DNA of 64,000 bases from contig JALGYY010000010.1 of the NCBI GenBank assembly GCA_025782575.1, forward strand, positions 124,001-188,000, in the 5' to 3' direction. Positions 36,570 to 44,592 of the stretch are shown here, one piece after another. Position 1 is the stretch's first letter. Each line of letters opens with the position of its first letter. This stretch comes from a bacterium (lineage in GTDB: Bacteria > Orphanbacterota > Orphanbacteria > Orphanbacterales > Orphanbacteraceae). The notes beneath the pieces were generated by a model. It was not told where the DNA came from. It ran no database searches and saw only the letters and a list, made by a program, of their open reading frames with translations. The position numbers and the translations under genes are program-made.

Positions 36570-38288
36570 TCAGGCGAGCACTTCCTCCGGGAAGTTTTCG
36601 ATGCGCTGTTTCAGATCAGCGAGGAACTGGTCGGCCACGGCGCCGTCGATCAGGCGGTGGTCGTATGACATGCAGAAATTGGCGATCGGTCGGATCGCGA
36701 TTGAGTCGTCGCTCGTGACCACAACACGCTTGGTCACGCCGCCCATACCCAAAATCGCCACATTCGGCTGATTGATGATGGGGATTCCGAAGACCGCGCC
36801 GAATATACCCGGATTGGTCAGCGTAAATGTCGAACCGGAGACCTCATCAGGCAACAGTTTCTTGCCCCGAGCCCGACCGCTCAGATCGGCGATCTCTCGT
36901 GCGATTTCCCCGATCCCCTTCTGCTCGGCGTCCCGGATAACAGGAACGATCAGGCCGTCAGGAAGAGCAACAGCCACGCCCACATTCACATGCTTGTGGT
37001 ATTCGATCTGATCTCCGTTCACGATCGAAGCGTTCACGATCGGCCATGTGCGTAAAGCCGGAATCAGTGCGTAGATCACGCAGGTCGTGACGGAGAGATT
37101 CGCTCCATGCCTTGCTCGAAAATCAGCCTTCCACTTCTTCCGAAGATTCATGATCACTGAGAAATCGATTTCGAATACGGCACCGACATGAGCGGATGTA
37201 CGGCGGCTCGCGATCATGTGCTCGGAAATTATCCTCCGCATCTTTGTCATCGGCTGGATAACGGCATCCGCCCCTATGGGATACTCGATCTCCGGTTGCA
37301 CACCGATCCCCATCCCCCCCGGATCGCTCATGCCCGCCGGAATCACTACCGGGGCAGTCGACTGAGGAGTAGAAGGTGCTGGTGCCGTCGGTGATGCAGT
37401 AACCGCGGCCGCGACCTGCTGCGCGGTCCCGCCAGCCACAGCCGCCAGAACGTCCTTTTTGGAAACCCGGCCACCCCGCCCTGTTCCGGCAATCATTCCG
37501 ATATCAAGATTATGTTCGCTGGCAATCCGCCGAGCCACAGGTGAAGATCGTACGTTGGTCCGAGGGGGCGCGGTCGCAACCGCGGTCGCGGCTGCAGACG
37601 CGACAGGAACCGGCGCCGGCGCGGCAACGGGTGGCGCCGCGGGTGCGGCAGGCGGTGCAGGAGCAGGTACAGTCGCGGGCGCAGGCGCACCTTCCATTGC
37701 AAGCTCCGCAACCTGTACGCCTACCTCCACCGTCTCCCCTTCCTGAACCAGTATGCGCGTGATCACACCGGCGGCCGGGGAAGGAACTTCGGCGTCTACT
37801 TTATCTGTCGAGATCTCAAAGAGAGGATCGTCCTTTCCGACTGTGTCTCCTTCATGAACCATCCATTTGATGACCGTACCCTCGGCGACGCTTTCCCCCA
37901 TTTGAGGCATGAGGACCGGCGTCCCCCCTCCTGCGGGAGCAGCGGGAGTAGCGGGAGTCGGAACAGCGTCAGTGGTAGCGGCAGGCGCTGCCGGAGACTC
38001 CTGAACATCTTGGGCCGGTGGCGCTTCAGGAGTTGCCGAAGCGGCACCGATCTCGCCTCCGATCACGGCGACCTTTACGCCCACTTCGATCGTCTCACCT
38101 TCGAGCACCAGAATTTCCAAAATCGTTCCGGCCGCTGGCGAAGGGACCTCCGCGTCGACCTTGTCAGTCGAAATCTCGAAAAGGGGATCGTCTTTTCCCA
38201 CTGTGTCGCCTATCTTTACCATCCATTTGATGATGGTTCCTTCGGCGACGCTTTCTCCCATCTGGGGCATCACCACGTCGATGCTCAT
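36570..38288 (-). CDS. 2-oxoacid dehydrogenase E2 (two lipoyl domains)
   Basis: A 572-residue dihydrolipoamide acyltransferase. Two lipoyl domains are spaced exactly 120 residues apart, with lipoylated Lys 43 and Lys 163 in EISTDKVDAEVPSP. They are joined by Ala/Pro linkers; a peripheral E1/E3-binding domain follows at about 247-284. The catalytic domain (about 345-572) ends with MSYDHRLIDGAVADQF, with His 544 and Asp 548 of HxxxDG. It could act on 2-oxoglutarate or branched-chain 2-oxoacids; the E1 gene is not in the window, so this stays open. Cotranscribed with lpdA, lipB and lipA. Confidence 0.9.
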   Translation of the reverse strand: MSIDVVMPQMGESVAEGTIIKWMVKIGDTVGKDDPLFEISTDKVDAEVPSPAAGTILEILVLEGETIEVGVKVAVIGGEIGAASATPEAPPAQDVQESPAAPAATTDAVPTPATPAAPAGGGTPVLMPQMGESVAEGTVIKWMVHEGDTVGKDDPLFEISTDKVDAEVPSPAAGVITRILVQEGETVEVGVQVAELAMEGAPAPATVPAPAPPAAPAAPPVAAPAPVPVASAAATAVATAPPRTNVRSSPVARRIASEHNLDIGMIAGTGRGGRVSKKDVLAAVAGGTAQQVAAAVTASPTAPAPSTPQSTAPVVIPAGMSDPGGMGIGVQPEIEYPIGADAVIQPMTKMRRIISEHMIASRRTSAHVGAVFEIDFSVIMNLRKKWKADFRARHGANLSVTTCVIYALIPALRTWPIVNASIVNGDQIEYHKHVNVGVAVALPDGLIVPVIRDAEQKGIGEIAREIADLSGRARGKKLLPDEVSGSTFTLTNPGIFGAVFGIPIINQPNVAILGMGGVTKRVVVTSDDSIAIRPIANFCMSYDHRLIDGAVADQFLADLKQRIENFPEEVLA

Positions 38289-38324
38289 TACCGGCGCTCC
38301 TTCGTATGCTGATTATCGTTCGTT

Positions 38325-39725
38325 TTAAGCATGAATTGCCCCGTCTATCGCGGCCAGCGCTGCTTCGTGCACCGCCTCCGACAATGTGGGGTGGGGGTGA
38401 ATCGTTTTTGCCAGTTCATAGACCGTTCCTTCGCTCGCCATCACCCCGGTCGGTCCCGCCAGCAGTTCCGTAACATGGGGACCAATCATATGAATACCCA
38501 GAATCTCGCCGTATTTCTTGTCCGTCACGATTTTAACGAATCCCTCAGTATGGCCGATCACGGCTGACTTGGAATTGGCACTGAAGGGGAACTTTCCGGT
38601 CTTCACGTCGTGTCCCTTTTCCCTGGCCTCCGCTTCGGTCAGACCGACCGACGCCACTTCAGGAAGGGTGTAAATGTTGGAGGGGACCAGACCATGATTG
38701 ATCGGCTCCGTCTCATGGCCGGCAATGTGTTCAACGGCAATCACACCCTCTTCTGAAGCCAGATGGGCGAGGGCGAGAGTCTTCAGTACATCGCCGATCG
38801 CGTAAATGCCGGGGACGCTTGTTTCCTGATATGGCCCGGCCTTGATAAATCGCCCATCCATCTGAACGCCGATCTTGTCGAGTCCGAGGCCGTCGAGAAC
38901 GGGCTTCCGACCCACCGCAACCAGCAGGATCTCGGCGTTGATCGTCTCACTATCGCCCCCCTTGCTCTCGAGGGTAATGTCGAGCGTTTTCCCCCTCGGT
39001 TTCACGCTCGAGAATCTGGTGCCGCTTCGAACCTGAATCCCCCGCTTCTTGAACGCGCGCTCCAGTTCTTTCGATACATCAGGTTCCATCATGGGCAACA
39101 GGGCGGGAAGCATTTCAACGACGGTCGTCTTGACACCGAAGCTGTTATAGAGAGAGGCGAATTCGACGCCCACCGCGCCGCCGCCGAGAACAACGATCGA
39201 CTTGGGGAGGGCGGTCAGCTCGAGCGCATCGTCGCTCGATATGATTTTCTTTCCATCTATTTCAAGACCGGGGATCGATGAAACCTGTGATCCGGTGGCT
39301 ATGATAATCCCTTTTCCCGTTAACTCTCGAGCCGGACCTTTTTCGGGAGTCACCGTTACTCTTCCGGGTGCGGGAATCGATCCGAGCCCCTCGATCACTT
39401 CAATCTTGCCCCGCTTGGCCAGGAACTCGAGCCCCTTCACGTACTTCGTCACCACCGCCCGTTTTCTTGCCATCAGCTTCTTCCAGTCCACCGACACTTC
39501 TTTAACGGTAATGCCGTACGACTTCATGGTGCTGATGCTTTCCATCATCTCAGCCCCTTGAAGAAGAACCTTGGTCGGAATACATCCCCGATGCAGGCAT
39601 GTTCCACCCAGGGAGGGAGTCTTCTCAATTATGGCGGTTCGGAGTCCGAGCTGGACCGCTCGATAGGCGGCAACATACCCGCCAGGACCCCCGCCAATTA
39701 CAATTAAATCAAAGGCTTGGCTCAT
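38325..39725 (-). CDS. lpdA: Dihydrolipoyl dehydrogenase (E3)
   Basis: A 466-residue flavoprotein disulfide reductase that reoxidises dihydrolipoamide with NAD+. FAD-binding GGGPGGYVAAYRAVQLG begins near residue 12, the redox disulfide is in GGTCLHRGCIPTK, the NAD site is GGGAVGVEFASLYNSFG, and the His-Glu end is IHPHPTLSEAVHEAALA. ATG 39725 is chosen with AAGGAG seven bases before it; a longer in-frame extension lacks one. First gene of the lipoate operon. Confidence 0.96.
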   Translation of the reverse strand: MSQAFDLIVIGGGPGGYVAAYRAVQLGLRTAIIEKTPSLGGTCLHRGCIPTKVLLQGAEMMESISTMKSYGITVKEVSVDWKKLMARKRAVVTKYVKGLEFLAKRGKIEVIEGLGSIPAPGRVTVTPEKGPARELTGKGIIIATGSQVSSIPGLEIDGKKIISSDDALELTALPKSIVVLGGGAVGVEFASLYNSFGVKTTVVEMLPALLPMMEPDVSKELERAFKKRGIQVRSGTRFSSVKPRGKTLDITLESKGGDSETINAEILLVAVGRKPVLDGLGLDKIGVQMDGRFIKAGPYQETSVPGIYAIGDVLKTLALAHLASEEGVIAVEHIAGHETEPINHGLVPSNIYTLPEVASVGLTEAEAREKGHDVKTGKFPFSANSKSAVIGHTEGFVKIVTDKKYGEILGIHMIGPHVTELLAGPTGVMASEGTVYELAKTIHPHPTLSEAVHEAALAAIDGAIHA

Positions 39726-39886
39726 CTGTATCTCCTTGGAGCTGCTCGTTGAGTCTAGAACTTTCAAAGTGTATCACATCATTGGAGGGAATGGGCCGAC
39801 CGCCATTAACCATGATTCGCGAATCTATTTTTGGTGGGGATTTATTTTCAGATGCGGGCTAATATTGCTTGTCAGGAGGTGCAGAC

Positions 39887-41254
39887 TTGAACAGAAAGAG
39901 ACTTCTCTGTTTGGCGAGCGTTTTAATCGGATCGATCGCCCTTTCGTGCGGATCCGAATTAACCGGACCGCACAACATAGTACTCATCACGATCGATACC
40001 ATGAGAGCCGATCGGCTTTCCAGTTACGGCTACTTTCGGAACACATCACCCAATCTCGACTCCTTCTCCAAGGACGCCCTGGTATTCGAACGTTGTTACG
40101 CTCCGATCGCGACCACGCTTCCCTCACACCTGTCGCTCTTTACCGGCACCTATCCGGAAGAGCATTCGGTTCTTGCCAACGCGAGAGATTCCAAGAGACG
40201 CTTTGTCCCCTCACCGACGTTGAAAACTTTTGCGAAACTCGCTTCAGATGCGGGCTACCGGACAGGAGCATTTGTCAGCGGTGCTCCGGTCAAGCGGTTC
40301 ACAGGTCTCGACTCAGGGTTCGATGAATTCGACGAGCCGGAAGGACCCGAGCGGCCGGCCGAAGAGACGAACGAGGCTGTTTACAAGTGGTTGGAAGAGA
40401 TCGGCGACGAACCGTATTTTCTATGGATCCATTATTTCGACCCTCATTCACCGTTCGCGCCCCCTCCTCCATTTGATGCCGTTTACATGACAGATGAAGA
40501 GCAGATCTTCTATCTCGGTGAGCATTCGTTCATTCGCGGTGATGTCGAGATGGGAGGCACCACTTACAAGACAGCGGACATCAACAATCTTTACGATGGG
40601 GAAGTCCGCTATGTGGACCAGCAGTTCGGGAAGCTGATCGACAAGCTGAGTGGCACAAGCCGATGGGAGAGGACTGCCGTGGTGATCGCAGGTGATCATG
40701 GTGAGGCTCTTGGCCAGCACGACCTCTGGCACCATGGCGATGTATGGGAGGAACAGCTGCGGGTGCCTCTCATTATAAAGGTCCCGGGAAAACCGGGGTT
40801 CCGCGTTCGCAATCCGATTTCAATCGTCGATGTATTCCCGACGCTCCTTGGCCTTGTCGAATTTCCGGGTGCCGGGCCGTTCCTGTCACAGGCGACCGGT
40901 GTCGACATCATGGCGACCGAGGCCGTCCCCTACCGCTTTGCCCAATCCCGAGCCAGGGAGATGGGAGACAATCTGATTTCGGAACACTACTCGATATCGG
41001 GGAATCGCTGGAAGTATCATCACCGTCTTTCGGGAGATGACGCCCTGTTTGACCTGTCTCTCGATCCATACGAGCTCACGAACGTGATCGCCGAGCAACC
41101 GGACACGGCAGCGGCGCTGCTCCGCACGATCCAGGAGACGATTGCGAAACAGACCGAAAACCACCAGAAGTTCTTCGCAGACGCGCCATCTAAAAGTGAA
41201 TTACTCGACCCGAAGGCGTTGAAAGAGCTGCGCGCCCTCGGTTACATCGACTGA
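39887..41254 (+). CDS. Sulfatase-fold lipoprotein with Thr in the nucleophile position
   Basis: A 455-residue alkaline-phosphatase-superfamily enzyme, exported as a lipoprotein (lipobox IALSC near residue 18). Metal ligands are visible in IVLITIDTMRADRLSSYG and in VVIAGDHGEALGQHDLWHHG. The nucleophile loop reads ATTLPSHLSLFTGTYP: where true sulfatases have Cys or Ser before xPSR there is Thr, and Arg is replaced by His, so no formylglycine can form. This is more like phosphotransferase or phosphodiesterase relatives (LtaS/EptA use Thr). TTG 39887 follows AGGAGGT. The gene converges on yceH with three bases between stop codons. Confidence 0.82.
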   Translation: MNRKRLLCLASVLIGSIALSCGSELTGPHNIVLITIDTMRADRLSSYGYFRNTSPNLDSFSKDALVFERCYAPIATTLPSHLSLFTGTYPEEHSVLANARDSKRRFVPSPTLKTFAKLASDAGYRTGAFVSGAPVKRFTGLDSGFDEFDEPEGPERPAEETNEAVYKWLEEIGDEPYFLWIHYFDPHSPFAPPPPFDAVYMTDEEQIFYLGEHSFIRGDVEMGGTTYKTADINNLYDGEVRYVDQQFGKLIDKLSGTSRWERTAVVIAGDHGEALGQHDLWHHGDVWEEQLRVPLIIKVPGKPGFRVRNPISIVDVFPTLLGLVEFPGAGPFLSQATGVDIMATEAVPYRFAQSRAREMGDNLISEHYSISGNRWKYHHRLSGDDALFDLSLDPYELTNVIAEQPDTAAALLRTIQETIAKQTENHQKFFADAPSKSELLDPKALKELRALGYID

Positions 41255-41257
41255 TCG

Positions 41258-41920
41258 CTACTCAAATTGCGCCCTGAACTTCGCCAGTTCTTCTTTCAGG
41301 CCGGCGACTTCGTCCTTCAATCCGGAAAGTTCAATTTCGAGGGCGTGGATCCGGTCATCGTATTCAGGAACCAGCCGCCCCCTGATCTGGGCGGAATCAG
41401 CGTCTGTCTCGCCATCCTCCAGATTAGCTCCGGCAAGAGTATGGGCAAACCGGTTCTCCTTCCGCCCGGCTTGCCGCGCGAGCTTGATGACCCACGGCTC
41501 CTCCGCACCGATCAGCCCATTTAGAGTCTCGGATACTTCATCGAGTCCTTCAAACCGGTACATCCTGCCTGATCGTCCGCGGATCTCTCCGACAGTCTGC
41601 GGTCCCCGGAGCATGAGGAGCCCGAGCGCCACCATCTCCTTCTTGTTGAGACCCGACTTGTCCGGGAACCAATGGCGAAACTTGGTTGACCGGCTTCCAG
41701 CCCCCTCAACTTCGGCCACCCAGCCTTTTTCACGCAGTGCCTGGAGGGACTCAGCCACGGCCGACTCCGAGTACATCACGACAGGCGAGCGATTCGATTT
41801 CTGATTGCACGCATTCGTAACAGCGTTCAGCGTAAGCGGATAGTAGTCGGGTGTGGTCAGTTCTTTTTCAATGAGACACCCCAGAATCCGTGCCTCTCGA
41901 TCATCCAGTTCTTCTCTCAT
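41258..41920 (-). CDS. yceH: YceH family protein (DUF480)
   Basis: A 220-residue protein of the conserved UPF0502 family. It opens DDREARILGCLIEKELTTPDYYPLTLNAVTNACNQKSNR in character (shown in part: LIEKELTTPDYYPLTLNA), continues with winged-helix repeats (LREKGWVAEVEGAGSR, ALGLLMLRGPQTVGEIRGR) and ends in a coiled coil (ALEIELSGLKDEVAGLKEEL). Structures show two tandem winged-helix folds, but the function is unknown. GGGAG precedes the ATG. Confidence 0.92.
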   Translation of the reverse strand: MREELDDREARILGCLIEKELTTPDYYPLTLNAVTNACNQKSNRSPVVMYSESAVAESLQALREKGWVAEVEGAGSRSTKFRHWFPDKSGLNKKEMVALGLLMLRGPQTVGEIRGRSGRMYRFEGLDEVSETLNGLIGAEEPWVIKLARQAGRKENRFAHTLAGANLEDGETDADSAQIRGRLVPEYDDRIHALEIELSGLKDEVAGLKEELAKFRAQFE

Positions 41921-42035
41921 GGCTTCTCCCTGACATGATTGGGAATGACTAGGCTCATCACTTTAGCGACCCGACCAGCGGGGATCAACCAGGCAGGCCG
42001 GGCAGGAAAGAAATGCGAGGCATGCCCATTTTTTT

Positions 42036-42068
42036 CGACAGTTTTTGCCAGTCCGGGCGTTTGGTCTA
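42036..42068 (+). promoter_or_regulatory. ECF sigma-type promoter upstream of the Spy/ECF cluster
   Basis: GACAGTTTTT at 42037-42046 and GGTCTA at 42063-42068, 16 bp apart, resemble ECF promoters of the (G)AAC-TTTTT and CGTCTA type. It lies 20 bp before the first gene of the cluster that encodes an ECF sigma factor, which suggests autoregulation. Matched by eye only, and the -35 lacks the usual AAC. Confidence 0.45.
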
Positions 42069-42089
42069 GTGAGAGGAGAAACGGACGGC

Positions 42090-42968
42090 ATGACATATGA
42101 AACGAGCAGGAAAGCGATTCGCCGGGCAGGCTCTCTTATCCTTCTCACAGGGCTTCTCCTGGCATTCGCCGGTTGTGAAAGCTCGGTGAAAATAGCCAGT
42201 ACCTGGTCAAACGGAGAGATTTCGATCGACGGGCTGAAGGATGACTGGAGAGGGGAGTGGACGCATTTCGAGGAGGAACGCATTTCCATAAGCATCCAAA
42301 ATGACCGGCAGGCGATCTACCTGGTTCTCGTGACGGACGAACCGGTCCTCCGTCGACAGCTTGCCATGCAGGGTCTTCGGTTCTGGTTTCATAACGAAGG
42401 AAGCGACAAGCGGTCTCGCGGTGTCCGATACCCGGTGGGCATGGCGGAGATACTGCGAGAAACCGGCGCACCGCCGCCGAAGCCGTACGGAGATCCTTTC
42501 GCCGATGAGAGCTTTCGTGAAGCATTCGACGAATCGCTCACCGAACTCGATATTCTCGGCCCGGATAAAGATGACACCATAAGAATCCGGCTTGCCGATC
42601 TTAACGACGCGGCCATGTACGCCGGGAACCAAAATGAATCCTTCGTTTATGAAATGAAGATTCCCCTACATGCGCCCGAAGGAACAGTCGGATTCGAAGG
42701 ATCCGACGGGAAGTTACGGATCGGATTGGAGACTGTACCGCTTGATTTGGAAAAGATGCGGGCAGGGCGAGGTGAGGGCGGGCGTGGAGGAGGCAGGCCC
42801 GGCAGAGGATTCGAAAGACCTGGTGGTGGCGGGAGGGCGGGCGGCGGAAAGCGGGCGGGCGGAGGTGGCAGAGGCCTGCCTGAGCCGTTCGAGCTATGGA
42901 TCGATGTCACGCTTGCAACTGAACAGACAACAGAGAACTCCCCTGAACTAACCGGAAAAGGAGACTGA
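42090..42968 (+). CDS. CBM9-like lipoprotein with Gly/Arg-rich tail
   Basis: A 292-residue lipoprotein (lipobox LAFAGC near residue 25). The body starts NGEISIDGLKDDWRGEWTHF, echoing CBM9 or DOMON-like domains (DG...DWRG...), and is likely a beta sandwich. Residues about 235-265 are a low-complexity RGG-type stretch (GGRGGGRPGRGFERPGGGGR), then a short ordered end. No function known; the opening is similar to the DUF5916 protein of this window. ATG 42090 follows AGGAG; it is the first gene of the cluster and precedes the Spy gene by two bases. Confidence 0.7.
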   Translation: MTYETSRKAIRRAGSLILLTGLLLAFAGCESSVKIASTWSNGEISIDGLKDDWRGEWTHFEEERISISIQNDRQAIYLVLVTDEPVLRRQLAMQGLRFWFHNEGSDKRSRGVRYPVGMAEILRETGAPPPKPYGDPFADESFREAFDESLTELDILGPDKDDTIRIRLADLNDAAMYAGNQNESFVYEMKIPLHAPEGTVGFEGSDGKLRIGLETVPLDLEKMRAGRGEGGRGGGRPGRGFERPGGGGRAGGGKRAGGGGRGLPEPFELWIDVTLATEQTTENSPELTGKGD

Positions 42969-42970
42969 AC

Positions 42971-43567
42971 ATGAGTAAGCTCAATCACAAACGGGCCAGG
43001 TTTTCGACTCTCGCCGCGGCGGGACTTCTAGCCGCCATACTGTTTGCTTCCCCTGTTTCGGCAGGGCCCGGTATGATGGGAGCCTGCGGGGACGATGACG
43101 GGCTGTTCGGGATGATGTCCGCCCGGCTTGACCTGACACCGGAGCAGACCGCGACGATTCAGGAAATCCGGGACTCTAAACGGGCCGAGCATGCCGATGT
43201 TAAGCGAGAACTCATGAAGAGCCGTAACAGACTTCAGGGTGAGATGCTCGAAGATGAGCCGGACTTGAAGAAGATTCGCAGCATCGCGAAACGCCAGGGC
43301 GAGCTTCACGCACAAATGATGGTCGCTCGGATTGAGACGCGCCTCGCCATTCGTGATGTGCTGACCGATGAACAGCGTGATATGTTTTTCTCGGCCGGAG
43401 TGGGACAGGGTTGTGGCAAAGGGCATGGCAAAGCGTTCCGGGGACGTGGCGGTCAGGGCCCGGAATTCCGAGGCGGCCCGGGACACGGAAGAGGCGGTCG
43501 AGGACAGGGCATGGGACAGGGCGGCCCGCACGGCTTTTCACACGGTGGAAGCAACTGCTGGTGGTAG
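42971..43567 (+). CDS. Spy/CpxP/ZraP-like periplasmic protein with Gly/His-rich tail
   Basis: A 198-residue secreted protein: signal peptide ending VSAGPG, then a helical hairpin with two LTxxQ-type motifs, LDLTPEQTATIQEI and DVLTDEQRDMFF, characteristic of Spy/CpxP chaperones and ZraP. The tail (about 140-198) is Gly, Arg, Gln and His rich and ends CWW. It may bind metals or act as a chaperone for unfolded envelope proteins. AAAAGGAG stands nine bases upstream. A second member lies four genes on in the same cluster. Confidence 0.83.
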   Translation: MSKLNHKRARFSTLAAAGLLAAILFASPVSAGPGMMGACGDDDGLFGMMSARLDLTPEQTATIQEIRDSKRAEHADVKRELMKSRNRLQGEMLEDEPDLKKIRSIAKRQGELHAQMMVARIETRLAIRDVLTDEQRDMFFSAGVGQGCGKGHGKAFRGRGGQGPEFRGGPGHGRGGRGQGMGQGGPHGFSHGGSNCWW

Positions 43568-43575
43568 ACCCCGTT

Positions 43576-43595
43576 TCGCCGGCACGAACCGGCGA
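43576..43595 (+). promoter_or_regulatory. Seven-pair hairpin before the sigma factor ribosome-binding site
   Basis: TCGCCGG-CACGAA-CCGGCGA forms a perfect stem that ends directly at the GAGAGGAAGG ribosome-binding region of the sigma gene. It could limit sigma translation or pause transcription. No T-tract, so not a terminator. Confidence 0.4.
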
Positions 43596-43606
43596 GAGGA
43601 AGGTTC

Positions 43607-44152
43607 ATGACCGATGACGAACTCATGGACCGGCTCGCAAGCGGCGACGAGGGGGCAGCCCGCCTCCTCGTCGAGCGCTGGGAGCGACCGGTGTTCACAT
43701 TTCTCTATCGAATGCTCGGCTCCCGTGAAGAGGCGCAGGATCTTGGCCAGGATACGTTTCTTCGACTTATTCAGCAGGCGGATCGATACAAACCCGAAGG
43801 GCGATTCAAAAGCTGGCTCTTTCGTATTGCGGGTAATCTGGCCCGAAGCACGTTGCGGCGAAGATCGGTCCTGTCGTGGATCGGCTTCTCCCCTGTGGAG
43901 CACGACCTGCCGTCAACGAATCAACAGGCCGACATATCGATGGAACGAGCGGAACTTCAGCAATCCGTTCGACTCGCCATCGACAGACTCCCGGCAAGAC
44001 AGCGGCAGGCCATCCTGCTCCGCACAGATCAGGAATTCTCATACCGCGAGATCGCGGATGTCATGTCCACATCGGTTTCGTCGGTCGAATCGTTACTCCA
44101 AAGGGCCATGTCCAAGCTCCGCCAGGAGCTGAAAGACAAGAGGCTGTCATGA
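43607..44152 (+). CDS. ECF sigma-70 family RNA polymerase sigma factor
   Basis: A 181-residue group 4 sigma factor. Region 2 spans about 20-90 (YRMLGSREEAQDLGQDTFLR, FKSWLFRIAGNLARS) and region 4 about 120-175 (LPARQRQAILLRTDQEFSY, EIADVMSTSVSSVESLLQRA, the -35 recognition helix-turn-helix). No region 1 or 3. The stop codon overlaps the anti-sigma start by ATGA. It probably controls the cluster in which it sits, because a matching promoter lies upstream. Confidence 0.92.
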   Translation: MTDDELMDRLASGDEGAARLLVERWERPVFTFLYRMLGSREEAQDLGQDTFLRLIQQADRYKPEGRFKSWLFRIAGNLARSTLRRRSVLSWIGFSPVEHDLPSTNQQADISMERAELQQSVRLAIDRLPARQRQAILLRTDQEFSYREIADVMSTSVSSVESLLQRAMSKLRQELKDKRLS

Positions 44153-44592
44153 GTGATCGTCACAAAAATCATGTGGAGCACGAACTACAGGCCTGGCTGG
44201 ACGGAGAGATCGGGAAAGCCGACCGGGAGCGAATCGAGGAGCATCTCGATCGGTGTGAGCGTTGTGCGGAGACGGCCGGCGCGATGAAAGAGATTCTGCG
44301 ATCGCTCACCGTCGATGGAGATATTCCACTCCACCGTTCGATGTGGCCCGGGATTCATGAGCGACTATCCCGATCGCCCGGTCCTCGTATCGGTTTCGGG
44401 TTCGGCCTCGGAGCTTCGGCTGTCGCCACAGCCGGCTTGCTGATCGGCATATTGATCGGCGGCGGCGGCGCTCCCCCTCCGGCGAATACGAACAGCGATC
44501 TATTGAGCGCAGGCTCCTATTTCGAGTACGACGAAGCGACCACACTCGATGAAATCTATCTGTTCACCTCCGGGAATGGAGACGAATCATGA
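44149..44592 (+). CDS. Zinc-binding anti-sigma factor (ZAS-type), membrane anchored
   Basis: A 147-residue protein with the ZAS motif HLDRCERC near residues 32-39 (H-x3-C-x2-C), which holds Zn2+ and binds the ECF sigma factor. A transmembrane helix at about 80-105 (GASAVATAGLLIGILIGGG) places the short C-terminal part outside the membrane. It is coupled to the sigma gene by ATGA and to the following Spy-like gene by another ATGA. An open frame extending upstream is the shadow of the sigma gene. Confidence 0.88.
   Translation: MSDRHKNHVEHELQAWLDGEIGKADRERIEEHLDRCERCAETAGAMKEILRSLTVDGDIPLHRSMWPGIHERLSRSPGPRIGFGFGLGASAVATAGLLIGILIGGGGAPPPANTNSDLLSAGSYFEYDEATTLDEIYLFTSGNGDES

Noticed and set aside
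43876-44592. Anti-sigma frame starting inside the sigma gene
   Set aside because: The first 91 codons overlap the sigma gene in another frame; ATG 44149 is coupled to the sigma stop codon.
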